The notes under the pieces: model-generated
The model's input: the letters and a program-made list of their open reading frames with translations, nothing else
What the model was told of the DNA's origin: nothing
Database searches by the model: none
Shown: in pieces, positions 32,849 to 44,084 of the stretch
Position numbering within the stretch: the stretch's first letter is position 1
Layout: every line of letters begins with the position of its first letter
Position numbers and translations under genes: made by a program
From: Amyloporia xantha
Lineage: Eukaryota > Basidiomycota > Agaricomycetes > Polyporales > Adustoporiaceae
Direction of reading: 5' to 3'
Assembly (NCBI GenBank): GCA_036971615.1
Contig: JAYKKR010000040.1
Location: forward strand, 62,001 to 126,000
Length of the DNA stretch: 64,000 bases

Positions 32849-34323
32849 TCCACATGCCAATGACGCGCCTCGATCACCGGATCACGCCTTGCCGATCGGC
32901 TGGGCCTGATCTTGCCGGCGCTTGCTCAACGATGTGATCGACCAAACAAGTGTGCAAAGCTAATGGACATGCTGTTGCAGCATGGTCAGTAGATGGCAGA
33001 TTGAGCAATAATGCGAGATGGGGCGTGTATCTCCATCCATCTCTTGTCTGTAAGCCATGATAGCGGGCAGCGGCTTGGAGCTCAGCGACACATTGGCAGC
33101 TTGCATGCGCGATATGTTTCAGTTTTGGCTACACAAGCTTCGGAATGCAGCCGGACAACCGAGAAACCCACAGCCTCCCACACATATCCGCGCCGATATC
33201 GTCGTCGAATGCAGCCAGATCGCGCACCAGCTCGCAAAGGCATATATCAAACCTGGTGTGTACTCTTGGATGCTGTGGGCATCTACTCATTCTGCGCTGA
33301 CCGGGAAGTAGTGCGCTTATCCTGGGACATTGACCGCTATTCTGATGCTATAGGCGTGGGCAACACCGGACAGAACGTGAATCTGGAGGCGCAGCTCAAG
33401 ACTAAATGGCCGCCTCTCCTCCCAGACACCACCGTGGTTCTAGATGAACCCTGCGTGCTCCTCGACCAGCACTCGCGCATCCTAGCATGGGTGCTTCCGG
33501 GCGTCCTTCATGTGAATCGCCAGGTGGGCGCATTCATCTTCCGCCATGCACCGCGCTCACTACGCTGTGTCGGCAGAGAGAGATACAATTGGCGACGGCC
33601 CACCTATCAACACAACTGATGCGTAAAGCCCCGGGGGTCAGTTGGCGAAACCATGAAGCATATTTCCGCGATCGATCAACCTGCACCACACCTCCGGGGG
33701 ACTGTCAATCTGTCTCCAGGATGGCACGCGCTGGGTCACACGGTACGCTGACGATCCGTTAACTCTGATGACTGGCGAATGACGGCGCATACATCCAGGG
33801 CCCATTGGACCCAATGCTGCCTTCGGCGAGCTTACGCGATCAAGATGGCCAGAGTGGATGGCGATGGTTGACCGCCATCCGTGAATCAGCCGCCATCCTA
33901 TCCGCCATGATGTCCGTCATGCATCCCGACCTGTATGCTGCGGGACATACGTGCATGGAGTCGCTTCTTGGCGAAGTGGAGTATCCCGCAATAGTAAGCG
34001 CTTGGTCTTCGATCTTCAATGGCGTTCAGGTCATCAGCAATCGCGAGACGCCGCTACACCGCGATAAAAACTCGCGCAAGCAGTGGTTCGACCTTCTCAC
34101 CACGGTAGGGAGCTACGGCGCATTGGAAATGCAGCTGGATGGTCCAAATATCGCTATAGACTACAAGGCGGGTAGCGTAGTTGCGCTTTGCGGAAAGCTT
34201 CTGCGCCATGGCGTTCAGAGATGCGATGGAGAGCGCATATGCTACGCTTATTTTATGAGGGACTCAGTGCATGCCGCGATGAATGTCAAGGCACCGCACT
34301 GGATGGAGTGGACTTATGGTTGA
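32849..34323 (+). pseudogene. TET/JBP-family 2OG-Fe(II) dioxygenase of the KDZ element (5' part split off by Ty3)
   Basis: Coding pieces: RLADRLGLILPALAQRC to about 32980; 33057-33300 (MRDMFQFWLHKLRN, IAHQLAKAYIKPG); a piece ending near 33522 (CVLLDQHSRILAWVLPG); one ending SPGWHALGHT at 33741; intron 33742-33798; last exon 33799-34323. The last exon has the double-stranded beta-helix core: FNGVQVISNRETPLHRDKNS with the iron ligands His and Asp, GALEMQLDG, and GKLLRHGV...RICYAYFMRDSVH with the distal His ligand and the 2-oxoglutarate-binding Arg. So the catalytic residues look intact. The family oxidises 5-methylcytosine or thymine bases in DNA, in the nucleus. Expansion of these genes with KDZ transposons is documented in basidiomycetes. 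The Ty3 insertion separates the first exon from the rest by 10.8 kb. Transcription converges on the transposase (28 bp between stops). Confidence 0.88.
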
Positions 34324-34350
34324 ATACACAGATCTGTATTTGTGTCAAGT

Positions 34351-37300
34351 CTATGTTTGTGTATCTAGTAGGGTCGTGAATGGCGAACCATCACACACAT
34401 GTATTAAAGCGAGAAGCGGCATGCTCTGCCATGCGCGTCCACAGCGAGCCTGACGGCGCGCATAGCATACATGACCTGGAGGCCCATAGAGGCGGGAGCG
34501 CCATAGGTTCGCCTTGTTATGGAAGCTCGCCTGCGTCCACGCCATCTCTGCCGTGACCATGACAAACTCCTCCGCCCACCTATCCTTACGTGATTTTGCA
34601 CGGAACCAGTTGACGCGATGCACTGCCGCGCTGCAGTCAGCATTGCGGGCATTGGACGGACCACAAGCGCACTCACACTCCGTCAACCAGTTGGACTGCG
34701 TTGAATCGCCCTCGATGTCTACGGTCCATATCCAGGACAACTTGTCCTGCCGTGTTCCTCGGATGGAGTTGTCGAGCAGCGCGGTGATCGCCTTGAGGTC
34801 ATCATGTTGAATGGCACGGAAGCGCGCTTTGATGGCGTCAGTCGGATTCAGAGCGAGGATGGCGTGGCGGCTTTGACTGTAAATGCGCACGTTCTCTAGC
34901 ACCGCCCTCTGCGTGGAGATGACCTCGTCCCAGGACCGGAGCTTTTGGCGCTGGCTCTTTGCATGACGAACCGCCGTACGAAACAGCACTGACTTGTAAC
35001 CAATGGCGAGGCGAATCTGATGAAGGGCGTCATTGGCCTGCCCAATGCGCAAACTCAACTCCTCCGAAGCGATGTCCTCTAAACCGCTGGCCACGACAAC
35101 ATCGTAGCCAAGCTGCGATGGAAGCGAAATGATGGCGCTCTCAGGCTGGATTCCAGAATCGATCTCACCGGTGTAAATCTCATCAAGAGGATTGACATCT
35201 TCCTCCAGTGCATCCCATTCAGACCCGTCATAAGCCTCTGAGGCGCCATCCCCATCGGGCTCGGCCACAAGTGGAATGTACGAAGCGGCTTTGGACTCGA
35301 ATGTCACTATACGCTTCTGAAGGCGCTGACGGCGCTCCTCCAGCGCAAGGCGGTCCGCCACCAGCGGATGCCGGCCCATCTTCCGTTTCAGTTGGCTAAT
35401 GACCAACCTAAGACCTGTTGTGAGCTTGGCACCCGATGTTCAATGACGCTACCTACTGCAATTCCTGAATCTTCATGCCCGTGGCTATCCATGCAGCTAC
35501 GCCCTGATGGCGATGTTGCGATGTTTCCGTTTGCGTTAGTTGAAGTTGGATCTGCATCCGGGTGGGTGCTGCGCCACATCATTAATCATGGCCGTACCCT
35601 CTAGTGTGCACTCTCACCCTTTCTCATCTGCACGTCAAAGACATCCATCGCGCTGATTTTAGCGTCACGCATGGCGAGCGCCTCGCCCTCAGCGGCTCGC
35701 CACTCTCCTAGCTGCTCCTCCGTGCTCGATCTCTCAATGAACTCCAACACATCCCCGCTCTCCGTGGCGCCGGCTTTGGCCTTTCGCCATTTCCTAACAA
35801 GGGTGTTCGCTGTTGAAACCACAGTCAATAAACCTCTCCACCAATGTCAAGGTTGGCCCACCCATCCCGGTCAACTTCTTCCAATTGGAATCATTCATGT
35901 GATCGTCAATGACTTCCTTTCTATGTGCTGTGGTCATGCCGCGTGTGCTACCCGAAATGAGATTCAACGGCGCCCAAAGGGTTTCAATCACTTCGCCATC
36001 AATCTGACCAGCACCGGGAATAAAGTTGGGTGAGTAGCGAGGAAAGCATGTGTCTTGATGGCCGTGGACATGAAACAGGCCTATTCCGCGCCGTATCTCC
36101 ACGTTCGGCGGCATGTGCAAATACTCACTCTCCCCAAACCGCTTCATGAGATTGATGCCGTATTGACACATGATGTCGTACATCACCAGCAGCACCTGGA
36201 TACCCGCCATGGTGGCGAGCACCTCGCTCAGCGCGTAATCCATGTTCATCTGTCTGATGGCGGGTGTAAGTGAACAAAGGAAATAGCAAACCACTTACCT
36301 CTCGCCTTTCTGGAAATCAACCACCGCATGCGGCATGAAAAACCCATGGCGCGCACAGGCCGCGGCGCCAATCCCCGTGGCTTCAAGGTTATGGCGATCT
36401 GCATTCGCCTGGTTGACGGCGCGATGATCGTGACAGAAGGATTTCTACATAGGCTATGAGCGTCCAACGGTTCATCCACTAGGAGTCGATCACGGACCTC
36501 TTTATGCTCGATGGCGACAGCGAGATGCTTCTTGTAGGTGTCATCGCCCACCATGAAAGCGTCGCCATCGCTGAGAATTACGTCGTCCTCTGGGCGACGC
36601 ATCTTGAGATGCTCCGCGCTAAAGTTGCCGTCCATTACGATGCTCCTCATGTACTTCCATCTGCTATCGCGTTACACATGCCGCCCAAAACGTCTTACAT
36701 GGCTCACTGTACGGGGTCATCACGCCATCCGGAAGCGAGATTCACGCCAGGCTTGGGACATGCCGGGCACCCCAAAGCGAGGCCACCAGCTGGTATCGCG
36801 TTGGAGGCGCCATGACCATATCCATGCCATTTGCGGTATTTGAGGTTTCGCCATTGGCGGGACACCCGCAGAAGCTCTCTGTAACGGTTCTAGCCCCTTC
36901 TCAACGGCGAAAACAGCTTCATATGCACATAGCGGCTTACCTGCACTGAATGCGGGAACGCGGAGTTTGTGACACGTCGAAGCTTGCTGTAGTAATTCAT
37001 CCCCGAGGTTTTGCACTCCTTGTTGGTAAGCAAAAAATCATCCAACACCCGAAATGTGAACGCAGTGCGTGGCCGCTTGGTGCTCCCAGGATAGAGGCCC
37101 ATGTCCAATAGTTGCAGGTCTCGAGTGAGCCTGTTATCGCACCGACACCACACAACGTCCAGGCTATGCATCCCCGTAACATCTACAATGGTCAAAGTGT
37201 CAAATGCGTAGTGACTTCGCGGCGCCGTCGAGTCCGCTTTGATTGGCTCTTCATCCTCTTCATTGTCCCCGGCGTCACTCACGTCGTCGTCTTCGCCATC

Positions 37301-37952
37301 GCTATCAGCATCCCCATCCAGCGGCGTGATCGGGGACTCCGCATCCACACATGGTTCGCCATCATGCCCGAGATGCATCCGCACCCCAACCTCCCGAAGC
37401 CACGCCGGTTCGAAGAACCCATCCGCCCACTTCTCCACCCGATGCAGCGGCATGCGGCGATGCGTCAACTGCAGGCAGTCCTCGCAATACACGGGGCGCC
37501 CAAAGCATTCCAAGCAGCGCCAATAGCCATGCGCATCAGCGCATTTGCTGCATCGTCTCTCACCTGGTGGGGCTTCTAGCTCGATGATGTGGCTTAGATA
37601 CACATCGCGAAGTGGAAGCCATTCGCGCATAAAGTCGTTCTGCGACTGCCCCGCCTTCGGCGTTGACATTGAGCGACCCAAATAAGGCGACGGTACTCAC
37701 CTTGTGCAGACTCTTCATCGGCATCACATCGTCAAACACCACATGCTCCTGCACGGAGTTCGGAATATGCGTCATGAGACGCGGCTTTAGAGGGGATTTC
37801 GACGGCGATCTTGATGCGCTTGTCGGCACATGCGCACGCGGTAGCGGTGCTTCCTTGGGAACGTATGTGACGGCGCCTCTTGCAGTTCGCCGTTCTTCGC
37901 GACGCACGAACACCGCATCGCCACTGACATGTTGCTTCTTCGTGCGGGCCAT
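34351..37952 (-). CDS. KDZ transposase
   Basis: Multi-exon gene of roughly 1000 codons from ATG 37952 to a stop at 34351. Exon 1 (37952-37701) is a basic N-terminus. Exon 2 (37654-36941) contains the CxC2 cysteine cluster: CSKCADAHGYWRC, then CEDCLQLTHRRMPLH, then VEKWADGFFEPAWL, and later WCRCDN. Exon 3 begins at 36889 (LRVSRQWRNLKYRKWHG; CPACPKPG). The RNase H-fold core follows: DGNFSAEHLKMR (first Asp), a Cys/His-rich insert (HHRAVNQANADRHNLEATG), MYDIMCQYGINL (second Asp), LFHVHGHQD...CFPRYSPNF and IDGEVIETLWAPLN (catalytic Glu). The C-terminal half is helical, with NWFRAKSRKDRWAEEFVMV near the end. The enzyme should cut and join the element ends. Donor use near 36715 is unclear and one shift may exist there. 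It is divergent from gene H (276 bp between starts). Confidence 0.92.
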
Positions 37953-38353
37953 GGCCGTATCACTGCGGACAGATGACAATTGGCTTATTGTGATCCATGA
38001 CAGCTTCCTTTTCATACTGAATGGCAATCTCTCACGCCCCTGCCTCCTGATCCCTTATCAACAACGGATCATATCCACGCGATCACCTTCAGATACTTGG
38101 CCGATGCTTATCTCCGACGGATCTTCGCCATGACCTTCCCTCGAGGCGATCACCCGATCCACCATCGACTCCTCAAATTCGCCTTGCATTTCGCCTTGGC
38201 CTACCAACCCATTCACCCCACGGCGCAATGGCTCTCGCCTTGAAGAATCGCGAACAGTCCCTCTCCAGCCTCATCGCTATCAACCGCCGACTGATCTCAT
38301 ACTATGCCTGGCGCTGCGAGCAGGCGCTAGCGACCATCATGTCTGTCGCCGCC

Positions 38354-38363
38354 GGTAGAGACA
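38354..38363. repeat. Left target-site duplication of the fold-back element
   Basis: GGTAGAGACA, identical to 40576-40585. It encodes Gly-Arg-Asp of gene H in both copies. Confidence 0.9.
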
Positions 38364-40575
38364 CCAACTTATGTAGACCTGATGCACCAACATGTTGGGT
38401 AGGCCCAAACGCGGTTATGCACCAGGCAGCGCATTGGCCTGGCTGTTGGTGCATCAGGTGCTAGGGGCCAAATAGGGCAGGAGTAGTGTGACAGTAGCTG
38501 GTGTCGTATGGCTTACAAAGCAGGCCAAAAGCGGAAATACACATTAATTCTATAACAAATGTTTATAATTCAAACTCAGCCGGTATGTAAGCATCCAAAT
38601 AAGGAAGGTGGGCATGTATGGGCTCATTTGGATGCTTGTAATGGTGGCTATTAGAATCTGTTGCTTGTAATGGATTCTAATGAAACATATTACTATTGTA
38701 TACCATTAGAATGCTTACAAATGGGGCTATTCAAATATTGTAATGAAAATTGTATTGATCTAGGCTGGTAGAAGCTTGTATTGAATGCCACTGTTATATA
38801 CCATTAGAATGCTTACAAATGGAGCTATTCAAATATTGTAATGAAAATTGTATTGGTGCAGGCTAATAAAATTTGTATTGGATGTATGCTTGTTATATAT
38901 CAGTAAAAAGCCGAAAAGTGGCAATTCCCACAATGGGATTGACAAGTACATCTGCTTGTAGGTAAATGTGGATTTCATATGTTGGCTTTGTATGCTTGTA
39001 TTCCTGGGCCTCTAGGCCTTTCCACTGACCACACAGCCAATATAGAGCAATACAGATGCTGTATAACCATTTTCAGCCAAAATAATTTTCATACGCACCG
39101 CGTCCAAAAACATATTTTGTGTTTTTTGGCTTAAGTAAGCAAGCTATGGTGCTCAAACAAATTTTCCCATATCACTGGAGTGATTGTCTATGACTTTCAT
39201 TTATACCATATATGGTAATTTTCACTTTTGGAAATCTTGCCTCAGGTCCAGGGGATGTATAGATACATAGAGCAGACATATGGAGGGTGTAACAGTCATC
39301 AAACTATGTCTAGATAAGTCTGCAATATGTGTTTGGCATGAGTCTTATATTGGTCTTACATTGGTCTTACATGAGTGTTCATGTTTCACCACTCTTGTTC
39401 TGTGTGCACTTCAACAGTGGTCAGTCTTTCACAACAGCAACTACATACATAGCTCATTCAATCACTTTGTACACATTGAGTATACACTGGTTTGAGTGTC
39501 CATTGATACTAGGATATGAGTGACTGAAGTACGTACACTAGCATAACCAGGGTGGTGAAACATGAACATTCATGTAAGACTCATGTAAGACCAATGTAAG
39601 ACCAATGTAAGACTCATGCCAAACACATATTGCAGACTTATCTAGACATAGTTTGATGACTGTTACACACTCTGTATGTCTGTCCTGTGTACTTATATAC
39701 CCTGTGGGCATGGAGAGTGTTTGTCAAACGTGAAAATTACCATATATGGTATAAATGAAAGTCACAGACCATCACTCCAGTGATATGGGAAAATTTGTTT
39801 GAGCACCATAGCTTGCTTACTTAAGCCAGAAAACACAAAATATGTTTTTGGACGCGGTGCATATGAAAATTATTTTGGCTGAAAATGGTTATACAGCATC
39901 TGTATTGCTCCATATTGGCTGGGTGATCAGCAAAAAGGCTTACAAGCCCAGGATTACAAGCATACAAGCATACAAGGCCAATATGTGAAATCCACATTTA
40001 CCTGTACCTGTCAATCCCATTTTTTTGCATTTTATTGATATATAACAAGCATACATCCAATACAAATTTTATTAGCCTGCACCAATACAATTTTCATTAC
40101 AATATTTGAATAGCTCCATTTGTAAGCATTCTAATGGTATATAACAGTGGCATTCAATACAAGCTTCTACCAGCCTAGATCAATACAATTTTCATTACAA
40201 TATTTGAATAGCCCCATTTGTAAGCATTCTAATGGTATACAATAGTAATATGTTTCATTAGAATCCATTACAAGCAACAGATTCTAATAGCCACCATTAC
40301 AAGCATCCAAATGAGCCCATACATGCCCACCTTCCTTATTTGGATGCTTACATACCGGCTGAGTTTGAATTATAAACATTTGTTATAGAATTAATGTGTA
40401 TTTCCGCTTTTGGCCTGCTTTGTAAGCCATACGACACCAGCTACTGTCACACTACTCCTGCCCTATTTGGCCCCTAGCACCTGATGCACCAACAGCCAGG
40501 CCAATGCGCTGCCTGGTGCATAACCACGTTTGGGCCTACCCAACATGTTGGTGCATCATTAGTACATAAGCAGCT
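38364..40575. mobile_element. Non-coding fold-back transposon with arms of about 1.03 kb
   Basis: Arms 38364 to about 39392 and about 39552 to 40575 are near-perfect reverse complements around a loop of about 160 bp. Sequence near the ends starts TGATGCACCAACATG. No gene is present. Long inverted arms with a 10-bp target duplication fit non-autonomous Mutator-like/fold-back elements, but the superfamily is not proven. It is AT-rich compared with the surrounding KDZ element. It interrupts exon 1 of gene H, and the original frame AAGRDKVAGFD is regained on removal. Confidence 0.9.
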
Positions 40576-40585
40576 GGTAGAGACA
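40576..40585. repeat. Right target-site duplication of the fold-back element
   Basis: GGTAGAGACA; gene H coding resumes directly after it. Confidence 0.9.
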
Positions 40586-41204
40586 AGGTGGCTGGCTTCG
40601 ACATCACCTTGGCGCGGTGGGAGATTGGCCTCCGCATGGAAATGGTAAGCTTCGCCTTCCCCAACGTGTCTGCTCTGACGCTCAGCAGGAAGCCCTTCGC
40701 GACTGCCTTGGCCGCCTCGCCCTCGTCGGCGTCACCGACGTCGAGCTCCCCGACGTCGTCCGCAAGATCAGCGACGCCACCGTCTTTGGGGCCGTCCCAC
40801 GGATCCACGTCCTCGAGATACAGCCGTTCACGCCGCTCGCCTCGCCGCCATCCTTGCAGCTACAGAAGCTGCGCACAGAAACCGAGCCCGCGTGGTGGAC
40901 TTGGCCAGACGACCCTCCCAGTCACCTTCCAGCATGGTGGAAGTATCCACTGCATGACAGAGTAAGTCGCCACCCCGCTCCCACCTTTTCAACACATTCA
41001 TTCACATAAATTGCATCGATTGCCGCATAGCGTCGCGGCGACACCTATCAAGTCAACTACCGCGATATGAGAGCGGTCAGCCATCGATTGGATGACGTCG
41101 AACGCCTGGTCACCCGCTTCGCCGAGAGCCGCCATCGCGATGCCGGCGACCTCACAAGGATGTTGGACGCCTTCAAAGAGGTGCTGTTGCCAGATGAGGA
41201 GTGA

Positions 41205-43008
41205 GACCGGGTCTCTGCGCGCCATGTCGTAGGTGGATCTCGCCGTCGTCTGTATGTATTTCTTGTCGCTGCCTTTATGAGCACGAGTGCATGACGTCCC
41301 CAGCGTCTCCCATTTGTTCAATGGACCTTGTATTTAAGCGGCTGAATCACATTACCATCCAATCATGTGGATGGCGATGCGATTCAGACGCTTAACTTCG
41401 GGGTAGCATTGACGAATGGCCGAGCTCGAGGACGCCAGCAAATCATGCTCTTTGGACATCGCGCCATGTCAAAGGTGGGTGTTTTCAGGTGGCGTATGTA
41501 TCCGTTTCGTCTGCGCGGTGAGTGCATAAATGCATGACGTCCTTCTGCGCCAGCCAATTCTTCAATGGCCTTGGTATTCAAGCAGCTGAATCGGATGGCC
41601 ATCCAACAATGGTTGGATGGCGATTCGATTCAGATGCTTTGATCCAGGGTAGCATTGAAGAATCATGCAGGTCGAGAAGCGCGCGCCATGCACGGCGCCA
41701 TCGGATGGCGCATATTGCCGCTGAACGAGGCGGCTTCATCTATGACCTTCGGAGCCACAGGTATGCGGCTCTGAAGAGCATAGATGAAGGCGCCCTGTCT
41801 GGCGAGCCATAGCGCCATCTCACGGTGAGCATGAGCGCGCCATGCATGGCGCCATCGGATGGCGCTCATCGCTGCCGGACAGCGCAACTTCCATCTGTGG
41901 CCCTCCGAGCCGCATGTATGCTGCTCCGAGTGACACAGAGGAAGGCGCCCTGTCTGGCGAGTGATAGCTCCATCTCCCAACAGCGAGCATCAGCGCGCAT
42001 GCACTTCGCCATCGGATGGCGCCCGTTTCCGCCGGACAAGGCCCATTTGACTTATGTCCTTCTGAGCCACAGGTATGCGGCTCGGAGGAACATAAGTCAG
42101 GTCTTCCTGTCTGGAGTCTGACTCTCTAACGTGAGTTTCAAATTTATGGTCTGCATGGATGCGGGATTCATGCAAGGCGCTGTTGGATAAAGCCATTAAC
42201 TCCTTGCTCTCTACGTTCACCAGTGGAATCGAGTTGCCCTCCGCGCCATGAGTACTCCGGATGCAGCTGAATTGTCCATCAGCATCAGGGGTACTCTCAA
42301 AACGTGGACGGTGATTCGATTCCTCTGGGTGACCCAGGGTAGCAAGGATGAAATGGCCCCGTCCAACAGCGCCAGCACATCATAACACCTGCGTGCCATA
42401 CGCCTCACAATGTGGCAGGCAAGGTACGTGGCGCATGGTTGCATAGCGCGTCTGGACATGGTGGCGCCATGATTCCATAGCGCATGCTGCCGCTGGAGAT
42501 GGCCATTGGATCTGTGTCCCGCAGAGGGTCCAGACAGCTGGATCCTTTGAAGGACACATATCAGATGGCCCAGTCTCTGCGCGTGTCTTGGGTTGGGCGA
42601 GAATATGTATTAGATGCTGGTAGGTGGGTAGATCAAGTTCAAATGACCTTAGCGTACATGAAATATGTATAGCGGTAGAATATAGCGCGATGCTGCCGCT
42701 TGAGATGGCCATTGGATCTGTGTCCCACAAAGGGTCCACACAGCTGGATCCTTTGAAGGACACATGTAAGATGGCCCTGTCTCTGCGCGTGTCTTGGGTG
42801 GGGTGTATGGAGCCGTCGGAAATGGCCAATCAGTCCTTGCGCTTTGAATTGTAGTCACACCACTGACCTGACCACACACGAAACGTCGTGATGAATGACA
42901 GATTGCAAAGCCTAATGGATGGCGAGGCATTATTATTATTATACATACAGCATGAGATTTATTGAAATGCATATAATTAAAGCGTAGAAAAGGAAACAAT
43001 AGGGCGGA
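41205..43008. repeat. Subterminal mosaic of hairpin repeats, right side of the KDZ element
   Basis: No gene. Three units of about 155 bp (41670-42120) each contain the palindrome GCGCCATCGGATGGCGC (or most of it) and a longer inverted repeat around GAGCCACAGGTATGCGGCTC. A second family of about 112 bp occurs at 42487-42600 and 42692-42803, nearly identical. A third, looser motif (GGCTGAATC...GATTCAGA) is at 41338-41395, 41583-41640 and partly at 42247-42330. No equivalent block was seen at the left end, so the element is asymmetric here. Confidence 0.8.
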
Positions 43009-44077
43009 ATATACTACTTCAAGGCGAGAATATACCACGATAATATGGCGCAGTCGGCCGCGCCGTGTCTACAGGCTATATTATAGCCCTCGGCCGACAC
43101 TACTTGCAGGCGAGAATATACCACGATAATATGGCGCAGTCGGCCGCACCGTGTCTACAGGCTATATTATAGCCCTCGGCCGACACTACTTGCAGGCGAG
43201 AATATACCACAGAAATATGGCGCAGTCGGCCGCGCCGTATCTAAAGGCTATATTATAGCCCTCGGCCGACACTACTTGCAGGCGAGAATATACCACAGAA
43301 ATATGGCGCAGTCGGCCGCGCCGTATCTAAAGGCTATATTATAGCCCTCGGCCGACACTACTTGAAGGCGAGAATATACCACGATAATATGGCGCAGTCG
43401 GCCGCGCCGTGTCTACAGGCTATATTATAGCCCTCGGCCGACACTACTTGCAGGCGAGAATATACCACAGAAATATGGCGCACTCGGCCGCGCCATATCT
43501 GAAGGCTATATTATAGCCCTCGGCCGACACTACTTGAAGGCGAGAATATACCACAGCAATATGGCGCAGTCGGCCGCGCCCGTATCTAAAGGCTATATTA
43601 TAGCCCTCGGCCGACACTACTTGCAGGCGAGAATATACCACAGAAATATGGCGCACTCGGCCGCGCCGTATCTAAAGGCTATATTATAGCCCTCGGCCGA
43701 CACTACTTGAAGGCGAGAATATACCGCAGAAATATGGCGCAGTCGGCCGCGCCGTATCTAAAGGCTATATTATACCCTCTCGGCCGACGCTACTTGAAGG
43801 CGAGAATATACTACGGAAATATGGCGCAGTCGGCCGCGCCGTATCTAAAGGCTATATTATACCCTCTCGGCCGACGCTACTTGAAGGCGAGAATATACCA
43901 GGGAAATATGGCGCACTCGGCCGCGCCGTATCTACAGGCTATATTATACCCTCTCGGCCGACCCTGCACTGCAGGCTATAGCGATGGCGTCGGCCGACGT
44001 CCGCTCTCCTTACTAAGTAATAAAAATTTCACCCATATCTCTCCCTATAGAGTAGGCTATAATGACTGAATGGGCTC
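43009..44077. repeat. Right inverted terminal region with about 11 copies of the 87-bp unit
   Basis: Unit starts (CGGCCGAC) at 43091, 43177, 43263, 43349, 43435, 43521, 43608, 43694, 43781, 43868 and 43955; period 86-87 bp. The array is the reverse complement of the left array. The outermost 185 bp match the left end almost perfectly. Units near the outside read TATACCCTCTCGG as on the left, while inner ones read TATAGCCCTCGG, so the array has two variants. Confidence 0.92.
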
Positions 44078-44084
44078 CGTCAAA
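44078..44084. repeat. Right target-site duplication of the KDZ element
   Basis: CGTCAAA; the beta-lactamase-like frame resumes at the next base. Confidence 0.85.

Larger units (their letters stand above)
38228..41204 (+). pseudogene. Gene H: KDZ-associated coiled-coil protein, split by a fold-back element
   Basis: Exon 1 starts at ATG 38228 and reads ALKNREQSLSSLIAINRRL, WRCEQALATIMSVAAGRD up to 38363. The same exon resumes after the insertion at 40586 (KVAGFDITLARWEIGLRMEM) and ends at 40644. Exon 2, about 40686-40961, reads QEALRDCLGRLALVG, IPRIHVLEI-like VPRIHVLEIQPF and WKYPLHDR; exon 3, 41031-41204, reads RRGDTYQVNYRDMRAVSHRL and ends VLLPDEE. Without the insertion the protein is about 215 aa, helical and probably DNA- or protein-binding. 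I recall similar small proteins next to KDZ transposases but cannot name the family. Its divergent arrangement with the transposase suggests a partner in transposition. As it stands it should be inactive. Confidence 0.75.
12789..44077. mobile_element. KDZ-type DNA transposon with TET/JBP and HMG cargo, 31.3 kb including two nested elements
   Basis: The boundaries rest on three agreeing signs: a 7-bp target duplication, inverted ends, and restoration of a host reading frame when the element is removed. The outer termini are imperfect inverted repeats (CACACCATACAGTCA at left against GAGCCCATTCAGTCA at right); just inside, about 185 bp from TATAGCCTACTC inward are almost identical between the ends, followed by inverted 87-bp repeat arrays. 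Without the nested Ty3 (10.8 kb) and fold-back (2.2 kb) insertions the element is about 18.2 kb. It encodes D(-), E(+), F(-, HMG-like), TET/JBP(+), KDZ transposase(-) and H(+). KDZ transposons linked to TET/JBP and HMG genes are a known basidiomycete class; D, E and H are not families I can name. Confidence 0.92.

Noticed and set aside
34351..34810. Plus-strand frames opposite the transposase C-terminus
   Set aside because: No domain; the minus strand reads a KDZ C-terminal region.
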